From Gemmatimonadales bacterium (GTDB lineage Bacteria; Gemmatimonadota; Gemmatimonadetes; Gemmatimonadales; GWC2-71-9), in assembly GCA_013813675.1 (NCBI GenBank), contig JACCRH010000470.1, positions 1 through 6,001 on the forward strand: a DNA stretch of 6,001 bases, written 5' to 3'. Every line of letters begins with the position of its first letter. Positions within the stretch are counted from its first letter, which is position 1. The notes under the pieces were generated by a model that was given only the letters and a program-made list of their open reading frames with translations, was not told where the DNA came from and ran no database searches. A program made the translations under genes and the position numbers. Positions 1-5,450 of this stretch are shown here, piece by piece.

Positions 1-1107
1 CGCGCCGTGACGGCCGATCCCTGCCCTCCGCCGCTGTTCACTCCCTACCGGCTCCGTGAGCTGGTGCTGCCCAACAGGATCGTGGTGTCGTCGATGTGCC
101 AGTACCGTGCGGACGACGGACTGCCGAACGACTGGCACCTGGTGCACCTCGGCAGCCGGGCGATCGGCGGCGCGGGGCTGGTGATGAGCGAGATGACCGA
201 CGTGAGCCGCGAAGGGCGGATCTCCCCCGGATGCGCCGGGATGTATCTCCCGGCTCACGTGGCCGGGTGGCAGCGGATCGTCGAGTTCGTCCACCGGGAG
301 AGCGAGGCCAAGATCGGTATCCAGCTCTCGCACGCCGGCAGGAAAGGCTCGACCTGCGTGCTGTGGGAGGGAGAGGATGAGCCGCTGCCCGAGGGCAACT
401 GGCCACTGATCGCGCCATCTCCCATCCCCTACCGGCCCCACAACCAGACTCCGAGGGAGATGACCCGGGGCGACATGGACCAGGTGACTGCCGATTTCGT
501 CCGGGCCGCAGGGATGGCCGACGCCGCCGGGTTCGACCTGCTGGAGCTGCACCTGGCGCACGGGTACCTCCTTGCCTCGTTCATTTCACCGCTCACCAAC
601 CGGCGAACCGACGAGTATGGCGGATCCCTGGCCAACCGGGTGCGCTACCCCCTGGAGATCGTGACTCGGGTCCGCGCCGAGTGGCCCCCGGCCAAGCCGC
701 TCTCCGTCAGAATTTCCGCGGTGGACTGGGCGCCGGGCGGCATGGAGGCGGACCACGCGGTGGAGGTGGCGCGGATGGTGGTGTCCGCGGGGGCCGATAT
801 TGTGGACGTGTCCGCCGGGCAGACCGTCCCCGAGGCCAAGCCGGTCTACGGTCGCCAGTTCCAGACTCCGTTCAGCGATCGGATCCGGCACGAGGCGCGG
901 GTGCCCACGATGACCGTGGGGAACATTTCGTCGGCCGCCGACGTCAACACCATCCTGGCGGCCGGCCGGGCCGATCTGGTGGTGCTCGCGCGGGCCCACC
1001 TGTGGGATCCATACTGGACCCGCCATGCTGCCGCCGACTTGGGTCACACTCTTCCCTGGCCACCGGCCTACGCGACGCTGAACCGGTACACTCCCCGGCT
1101 TCGGTAG
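1..1107 (+). CDS. Old Yellow Enzyme-family NADH:flavin oxidoreductase, probably the C-terminal part of a longer (bifunctional) gene
   Basis: FMN-dependent TIM-barrel oxidoreductase of the Old Yellow Enzyme class, YqjM-like branch, expected to be cytosolic and to use NAD(P)H. Numbering from the GTG at position 7, the flavin/active-site motif SMCQY is at 29-33 (C31, Y33), QLSHAGRK at 106-113, the substrate-binding HxxH with a following tyrosine at H182/H185/Y187, the SPLTNRRTDEYGGS segment at 194-207, the flavin-contacting R235, and the phosphate-binding end of the barrel around TVGN (303-306) and LAR (327-329). The barrel is complete. The frame stays open through both codons upstream of this GTG to the window edge, so the start is not established and no ribosome binding site can be judged. 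The sequence (NDWHLVHLGSRAIGGAGL, APSPIPY, VDVSAGQTVPEA) looks most like the reductase half of 2-aminobenzoyl-CoA monooxygenase/reductase and salicylyl-CoA 5-hydroxylase-type fusions, as I recall them. A stand-alone 366-residue enzyme starting at 7 is the alternative. It ends in TAG at 1105-1107, with a palindromic repeat 16 nt downstream. Confidence 0.9.
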   Translation, partial: RAVTADPCPPPLFTPYRLRELVLPNRIVVSSMCQYRADDGLPNDWHLVHLGSRAIGGAGLVMSEMTDVSREGRISPGCAGMYLPAHVAGWQRIVEFVHRESEAKIGIQLSHAGRKGSTCVLWEGEDEPLPEGNWPLIAPSPIPYRPHNQTPREMTRGDMDQVTADFVRAAGMADAAGFDLLELHLAHGYLLASFISPLTNRRTDEYGGSLANRVRYPLEIVTRVRAEWPPAKPLSVRISAVDWAPGGMEADHAVEVARMVVSAGADIVDVSAGQTVPEAKPVYGRQFQTPFSDRIRHEARVPTMTVGNISSAADVNTILAAGRADLVVLARAHLWDPYWTRHAAADLGHTLPWPPAYATLNRYTPRLR

Positions 1108-1123
1108 AGTCGTTATGTCCTCC

Positions 1124-1190
1124 TGTCACCCTGAGCGGAGCGAAGGAGGCCATGTCGAGTATGGCCCCCTTCACTGCGTTCAGGGTGACA
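1124..1190 (+). repeat. Intergenic palindromic repeat, copy 1
   Basis: Imperfect palindrome of two 30-nt arms (1124-1153 and 1161-1190) around a 7-nt loop, GTCGAGT. The arms begin TGTCACCCTGA and end GGCCAT, and pair at 26 of 30 positions, with one further G-U wobble possible. Mismatches fall at arm positions 12, 15, 18 and 24. It lies between two co-directional genes and would form a strong hairpin in a transcript leaving the upstream gene. No T-tract follows, so it is not a classical intrinsic terminator, although it could attenuate transcription or protect a 3' end. The core CCTGAGCG-AGCGAAGG is familiar to me as a dispersed palindromic element in many GC-rich environmental bacteria. That is recollection, not a search. 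A second copy is at 2382-2450 in the opposite orientation. No target-site duplication is evident. Confidence 0.85.
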
Positions 1191-1233
1191 CGAGGCATCG
1201 GACAACAAAGGCAGCGAAACCATCATCGGACAC

Positions 1234-1238
1234 GGGAG
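1234..1238 (+). promoter_or_regulatory. Putative ribosome binding site of the flavodoxin-fold gene
   Basis: GGGAG lies 12 nt before the ATG at 1251. The spacing is a little long, but it is the best purine-rich match in the leader. It supports 1251 over the in-frame ATGs at 1152 and 1161 inside the upstream palindrome. Confidence 0.4.
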
Positions 1239-1250
1239 CAAGCAAAATCC

Positions 1251-2354
1251 ATGGCAAGCGCAGCTGAGTCCAAGAGTAAGTCGCCCGAGGTCCGGAAAGG
1301 CCAGGGCGACGTCAAGCTGTCCCGGGAAGAATTCGCCCGCCGCCTGGGCGAGCGCTTCTACGACCCCGCCTTCGACGCCGTTCGCGCCGAGATCGACCGG
1401 ATCGTCGAGGTGGCCTGGACGGCGTACGATGAGTACCACAAGAGCCCGCGGAAGCGAAAAGCCGGGCCGGGCTTCGCCGATCCGGAATTCGAGTTGCCGG
1501 TGGAGTGGCTGGACACCCGGGCCGCGGTGCTCGAGGCCGAGCGGCGCCAGCGCGACCCTGCCGCGCCGCGGCGGGTGCTCCTCGTCTGTGGCGCGGCGCG
1601 CCACGATGAGACCTGCCCGGGTGAGATGTCCAAGACCTTCCGCTTGGTGCAGCTCGCCCGGGAGATCGTGGAGGCGAGCGAGGGCTTCGAGTGCGACCTG
1701 ATCGACCTCAGCCACCTCACCGCCCAGTACGGGCGCCAGATCCTGCCCTGCAAGGCCTGCGTCTCCACCGCCATGCCGCTCTGCCACTGGCCCTGCTCCT
1801 GCTATCCCAACCACGCCATGGGGCAGGTGAACGACTGGATGAACGAGCTCTACCCCCGCTGGGTCGCGGCCCATGGCGTGCTCATCGTGTCACCGGTGTA
1901 CTGGTATCAGGCGCCGAGCGTGCTGAAGCTCATGATCGACCGGCTGGTGTGCGCCGACGGGGGCAATCCCGATCCGACCACGACCCACGGCAAGACGCCG
2001 GAAGAGGCCAAGGCGCTCGAGCTCAGCGGCTGGGACTACCCCAAGCATCTGGCTGGTCGAGCCTTTGCGGTGGTGGCCCATGGAGACGCGGTCGGCGCCG
2101 AGGGCGTCCGCCGTGCGATCACCGACTGGCTGCTCGACATGGAGCTGATCGAAGCGGGCAACGCGGCCACGCTCGACCGCTACATCGGCTACTACGAGCC
2201 CTATGCCACCAGCCACGACGCGCTGGATCGAGACGAGGGTGTGCAGCAGGAGGTCCGCAATGCGGCGCGGAGCCTGGTGAATACGGTACGGCTCATGCGA
2301 GAGGACCGCTACCGGCGCCCCGACAAGGACTTGAGCTCGCCTCGCCCGAAGTAG
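1251..2354 (+). CDS. Flavodoxin-fold NAD(P)H/FMN reductase-like protein with cysteine cluster
   Basis: Predicted soluble flavoprotein of 367 residues with a flavodoxin-like (NADPH-dependent FMN reductase) domain from about residue 107. The first strand and phosphate loop are RRVLLVCGAARHDETCPGEM (107-126). The flavin-side loop and helix are SPVYWYQAPSVLKLMIDRL (214-232), the usual Pv-W-x(n)-lK-DR signature of FMN reductases. Between them is a cysteine cluster, C167-x2-C170-x7-C178-x3-C182-x-C184, placed like the Fe-S motif of iron-sulfur flavoproteins but with different spacing. It may bind a metal cluster or be redox active. Residues 1-106 form a charged, mostly helical-looking extension (FARRLGERFYDP, EVAWTAYDEYHK) of unknown role, longer than simple FMN reductases need. 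The C-terminus (GYYEPYATSHDALDRDE, 313-329) looks conserved. The ATG at 1251 is chosen because GGGAG sits 12 nt upstream and the start lies clear of the repeat. In-frame ATGs at 1152 and 1161 lie inside the palindrome and are unlikely. The electron-transfer partner and substrate are unknown. Confidence 0.88.
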   Translation: MASAAESKSKSPEVRKGQGDVKLSREEFARRLGERFYDPAFDAVRAEIDRIVEVAWTAYDEYHKSPRKRKAGPGFADPEFELPVEWLDTRAAVLEAERRQRDPAAPRRVLLVCGAARHDETCPGEMSKTFRLVQLAREIVEASEGFECDLIDLSHLTAQYGRQILPCKACVSTAMPLCHWPCSCYPNHAMGQVNDWMNELYPRWVAAHGVLIVSPVYWYQAPSVLKLMIDRLVCADGGNPDPTTTHGKTPEEAKALELSGWDYPKHLAGRAFAVVAHGDAVGAEGVRRAITDWLLDMELIEAGNAATLDRYIGYYEPYATSHDALDRDEGVQQEVRNAARSLVNTVRLMREDRYRRPDKDLSSPRPK

Positions 2355-2381
2355 CCGTCCGGCACCAGGTGAATGCTCTTG

Positions 2382-2450
2382 TGTCACCCTGAACGAAGTG
2401 AAGGGGGCCATGCTCGAAAAATGGCCTCCTTCGCTTCGCTCAGGATGACA
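2382..2450 (-). repeat. Intergenic palindromic repeat, copy 2 (inverted relative to copy 1)
   Basis: Two 30-nt arms (2382-2411 and 2421-2450) flank a 9-nt loop, GCTCGAAAA. The arms pair at 26 of 30 positions, and two of the four mismatches (arm positions 18 and 24) can form G-U pairs. Read on the minus strand, it matches copy 1 with one difference in the left arm at position 6, one at position 15, and one in the right arm, plus a shared TCGAG in the loop. The two copies are therefore the same asymmetric element in opposite orientations. It fills most of the 107-bp gap between convergent stop codons (2352-2354 on plus, 2462-2464 on minus), so it could act as a two-way transcript-end hairpin. 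Neither side has a T-tract. Confidence 0.85.
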
Positions 2451-2461
2451 AGGGAAGCCCC

Positions 2462-5209
2462 CTACTGCTCGCCCGACGTCAGATCGGCCTGCCGCTTGGC
2501 CTCCGCCACTACGCCGTTGGCGCGCTTGTCCGCCTCGCTCACGATCCCCGCCGCCTTCTCGTCCGCCTCCTTCCGAAGCCTGTCGGCGGCGGGGCCGGCG
2601 GCGGCACGAAGGATGGGATTGGTCGACCGCGCCGTGAGGGCGTCCGCCTGCTGGTAGCCCTCCCGCTTCACGGTCTCCGCCAGCGTCTGGGCCTCCTGGC
2701 GGATGGCCGCGGCGCGCTGTTCCGCCTCCTGAACCAGCCGCGCCGCCTCGGCCGACACTCTTCGGGCGGCGCCCTCCCGCACTGCTTGCGTCACTCCTTC
2801 CTTCACCGACGACGCTACGCTGCCCGCGTCGATCTTGACCGAGGGATTGGTCACCGTTCCGGCGAGCTGGATGCCCAGCTCGATCTCGGGCGCCGCCTGA
2901 AGGTCGATCCCCGCCGCGCCCGCCCGTGACACCAGGCCGGCCACCGCCTGGTTGGCGGCGCCGCCCAGCTCGGAACGAGGCACCCGAAGGCGCAGGGCGT
3001 ACTGCAGCGACTGGTCCAGGCCGTTGGAGCCGGTCACGTTCATCGTGGTGGGTCCCAGGTTCACCGCGAATGGATCCACGTGCAGCCGGCCGTCGCGGAT
3101 CTGAAACGCCGTGCGAAGGGCCTTGAGCGTGGGGTTGTCCAGGAACTGGAGCTTGGTCGCGGCCACCACCTTCTCCAGCGCCGGAAAGTCATCCAGCGCC
3201 AGCTGCGAGGTCTGGAGCGACCCCTGCCCGCTCAGCGCGTCGAAGAGCGGCATCATGTCCTTGCCCAGCGCCCCGTTCATCCGCAGGTCGGTGGAGAAGT
3301 TTCCCCGGGCATACTTGGCCACCGGAGCCAGCAGCCGCACCGTGGTGAAGGCCTGGAACGCCGCGGGGATGTCGACCTTGGTCATCCGGAGGCCGACGTC
3401 GAACGCCGGCTTGGTCGGGTTGGTGGTCTCGTAGAACCCGGTCACCCCGATCTCCCCGCCCAGCGTGTTCAGTCGGAAGTTCTCCAGCGTGACCCGCTGG
3501 TCTTTGACCCGAAGGCGGCCGCGCGCGTTCGTCATCTTCAGCTTGTCGTACGACAGCTCCGCCACGGTCGCGTCCAGTCCGAAGTCGACCTTGGCCGGCA
3601 CCGGAATGATCTCGAGGTCGCCCTCGCCCGAGCGCCACTCGTTGAGATCGAATCGGTTGCTCCGCACCGTGGCGCTGCCTCGCAGCACATCGTCCCGGAA
3701 GGCAAAGCCCAGCAGATTCTCCAGGGAGCCCGTCGCCTGGAGGTCGCTGCTCCCGATCGATCCCCGGAAGGACCTGAGCTTCGCCCGCTGCGGAGCCAGC
3801 CGAAGCGACGCCTCCTGGATCGCGAGCGGCTGGGGGAGATCCGCGCCTTTGACCGTAAGGTTCGCGACGTCCAGGCTACCTTGGGCCGCGACCTTGTCGT
3901 ACTGCTTGGTGTCGATGTACGACATCCGGGTGCGCACCGCCGCGTCGGCCGCGACCGTGCCGGCCAGCTGGTCGATCCCTTCGAGCTTCACGGTGCGGCG
4001 GACGTCGGCCAGATTCAGCTTGCCGGCCACCCGCAGGTCGATATCCGGATCGGACAGCGGGGTCCTCAGCACCATGGTCGCGTCGATCGGGTCGCGCCCT
4101 ACCCGCACGTGGAATCGCTGCAACCTCACGAGGGTACTGTCGGCATGGCCGCCGGGGTTGGTGATCGAGAGGTCGACGAAGATGTCCCGCGCCGGCAGCG
4201 GAAGGTCGGGATAGCGGAAGGCGCCGTTGTCCACCTTGGTGCTCAGCGAAAACGAAGGGAAGGCGCTGTCCCCGTAGGTGCCTTTGACCCAGCCCGCGAC
4301 CGCGACGGCGCCTGACGCCTGCACCGACCGGAAGTCGTGGGCGTAGATCGCCGGCACCAGCGACAGGATGTGGCGGAAATCGGTGCGGGGCGCATTGAAC
4401 GCCAGGTCGAGGCCGATCTGCTCGCCGGCCACGGCGGCCGAGCCCGACACGCCGAGCCGGAGGTCGTTGAGTCGAAGTTCGGTGTCCTTGAGGGTGTAGG
4501 CTTTCTTCGCCAGGTCGGCCTGCACGTCGGCGGTGAGGTCGAGCTCCACCCGTTTCAGATAGGGGATGCCGGCGAAGGTCAGGCTGACCGAGTCCGAGCG
4601 GGCCCGGGTCTGGATGGTGACGAGGTCCCGCCCGAAGTCCCCGGATAGGGACTGCTGGAAGCCGGCCAACGAGGCCTTCAACCCCGCCTGGCGATTGTCG
4701 AAAGCCACAGCGGCATCGCGGATCTCGAACCGGCGCAGACTGATCGCCAGCGGCTTCGCCGCCTCCGGCCGCCCCTGGGCCTCCGGGGTCTTCTTGGTGA
4801 TGTCCCAGTTCGCGGTGCCGTCCTCCAGCTTTATCAGCGACATCCGCGGCCGGTCCAGCTCCACGGACCGGACGACGATCGGTCCGGCCCCACCCATGAC
4901 GCTCCCCACCACGCTGCCCAGGTCGAGGACCACTCCAAGGTGATCCATCGCGGCGAGGGTGTCTCCCTCGAAGCGGCCGATCCCGACCACCGTGAGATCG
5001 TCCAGCCGCAGGGTGAGGTTGGGGAAGTTCCGGAAGAATGTGAGGCCGACGTCCCGCCAGTCGACGCGAGCGTTGACTGTCTGATTCACCTCCGCCTTTA
5101 CTCGCTGTGCTATCCGCTCGCGGAAGAGGAGCGGCAGCACGACCAGCAGGGCGAGGAGGAGCACCGTCAGCCCCCCGGCGATCGACAGGATTCGGGTGGA
5201 TCGTTTCAT
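2462..5209 (-). CDS. AsmA-family envelope protein with C-terminal Ala/Glu-rich helical tail
   Basis: Protein of 915 residues. It starts with a short basic stretch (MKRSTR) and one hydrophobic segment at about 7-29 (LSIAGGLTVLLLALLVVLPLLF), a signal anchor that leaves the bulk in the periplasm. The AsmA N-terminal signature follows at about 41-127: VDWRDVGLTFFRNFPNLTLR, then VELDRPRMSLIKLEDGTANW. The middle is a long run of short alternating strands typical of the AsmA/TamB repeating beta-groove architecture. An AsmA-like C-terminal domain occupies about 564-793 (NTLGGEIGVTGFY, LDDFPALEKVV, QIRDGRLHVDPF). Residues ~794-915 are a charged, alanine-rich tail predicted to be helical or coiled coil, broken by STNPILRAAAGPA near 862-874. 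I recall similar tails in Bacteroidota AsmA-like proteins. Family knowledge links AsmA proteins to outer-membrane assembly and inter-membrane lipid transport. The specific cargo here is unknown. The ATG is supported by GAGG six nt upstream. The gene is convergent with the flavodoxin-fold gene and divergent from the LigD-type gene, so it is probably transcribed alone. Confidence 0.9.
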   Translation of the reverse strand: MKRSTRILSIAGGLTVLLLALLVVLPLLFRERIAQRVKAEVNQTVNARVDWRDVGLTFFRNFPNLTLRLDDLTVVGIGRFEGDTLAAMDHLGVVLDLGSVVGSVMGGAGPIVVRSVELDRPRMSLIKLEDGTANWDITKKTPEAQGRPEAAKPLAISLRRFEIRDAAVAFDNRQAGLKASLAGFQQSLSGDFGRDLVTIQTRARSDSVSLTFAGIPYLKRVELDLTADVQADLAKKAYTLKDTELRLNDLRLGVSGSAAVAGEQIGLDLAFNAPRTDFRHILSLVPAIYAHDFRSVQASGAVAVAGWVKGTYGDSAFPSFSLSTKVDNGAFRYPDLPLPARDIFVDLSITNPGGHADSTLVRLQRFHVRVGRDPIDATMVLRTPLSDPDIDLRVAGKLNLADVRRTVKLEGIDQLAGTVAADAAVRTRMSYIDTKQYDKVAAQGSLDVANLTVKGADLPQPLAIQEASLRLAPQRAKLRSFRGSIGSSDLQATGSLENLLGFAFRDDVLRGSATVRSNRFDLNEWRSGEGDLEIIPVPAKVDFGLDATVAELSYDKLKMTNARGRLRVKDQRVTLENFRLNTLGGEIGVTGFYETTNPTKPAFDVGLRMTKVDIPAAFQAFTTVRLLAPVAKYARGNFSTDLRMNGALGKDMMPLFDALSGQGSLQTSQLALDDFPALEKVVAATKLQFLDNPTLKALRTAFQIRDGRLHVDPFAVNLGPTTMNVTGSNGLDQSLQYALRLRVPRSELGGAANQAVAGLVSRAGAAGIDLQAAPEIELGIQLAGTVTNPSVKIDAGSVASSVKEGVTQAVREGAARRVSAEAARLVQEAEQRAAAIRQEAQTLAETVKREGYQQADALTARSTNPILRAAAGPAADRLRKEADEKAAGIVSEADKRANGVVAEAKRQADLTSGEQ

Positions 5210-5215
5210 CTATGA

Positions 5216-5219
5216 CCTC
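5216..5219 (-). promoter_or_regulatory. Ribosome binding site of the AsmA-family gene
   Basis: On the minus strand GAGG is followed by six bases and then the ATG at 5209-5207, which is a near-ideal spacing. It fixes the start just ahead of the basic stretch and hydrophobic anchor expected at the N-terminus. Confidence 0.6.
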
Positions 5220-5249
5220 AGCCTAACAGGAGTCGCGAGGGCTTCACCT

Positions 5250-5270
5250 GACGGCAACCATCGTGCCGTC
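5250..5270. promoter_or_regulatory. Short perfect inverted repeat in the divergent intergenic region
   Basis: GACGGCA (5250-5256) and TGCCGTC (5264-5270) form a perfect 7-bp inverted repeat around a 7-nt spacer, ACCATCG, about 40 bp upstream of the AsmA start codon. It could be an operator half-site pair or a leader hairpin. A 7-bp repeat of this kind can arise by chance in 240 bp of GC-rich DNA, so support is weak. The rest of 5210-5450 shows no convincing promoter boxes, RNA gene or coding sequence. Confidence 0.25.
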
Positions 5271-5444
5271 CATCGAATCCTCGCCGTAGTGGTCAAGCAT
5301 GTCTACTCGGCCGACCTGATGGCACCGTAGATGGCGGCCCGGTACATTGCCGGGGAGCCGGAGCGGCGGGAGGGCACAGCCCCACTAACGACTTCCCGGG
5401 CGTCTTGGGCCGAGCGGCGAAACCCGCAAGTCACCGATGGTTCA

Positions 5445-5450
5445 AGAGGA
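5445..5450 (+). promoter_or_regulatory. Purine-rich Shine-Dalgarno-like site abutting the LigD-type start codon
   Basis: AGAGGA directly touches the ATG at 5451, leaving no spacer, which is unusually tight. No in-frame ATG, GTG or TTG lies in the 45 nt upstream. The next plausible start is the GTG at 5511, just before the conserved VAGREISISNP segment. Either translation starts at 5451 from a poorly spaced site or the true start is 5511. Confidence 0.3.

Noticed and set aside
1124..1190. Classical intrinsic terminator after the oxidoreductase gene
   Set aside because: The hairpin is strong but no run of T residues follows, and the same sequence recurs elsewhere as a dispersed repeat.
681..1250. 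Long upstream open extension of the flavodoxin-fold frame, overlapping the oxidoreductase gene
   Set aside because: The frame is open only because GC-rich DNA has few stops. The translated stretch is Gly/Arg-rich without domain features and lies within a well-supported gene in another frame. The conserved protein begins near 1251.
1124..2450. CRISPR array or composite transposon
   Set aside because: There are only two repeat copies about 1.2 kb apart, no regular spacers, no transposase gene and no visible target-site duplications.
3080..4315. A 411-codon plus-strand open frame antisense to the AsmA gene
   Set aside because: The translation is rich in Arg, His, Gln and Val with no recognisable motif, as expected for the complement of a high-GC gene. 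The minus-strand AsmA reading explains the same DNA fully.
5268..5296. Possible minus-strand promoter with TTGACC at 5296-5291
   Set aside because: The -35-like box is good, but 15-18 nt downstream there is no hexamer resembling TATAAT (the 17-nt position reads ATGGAC).
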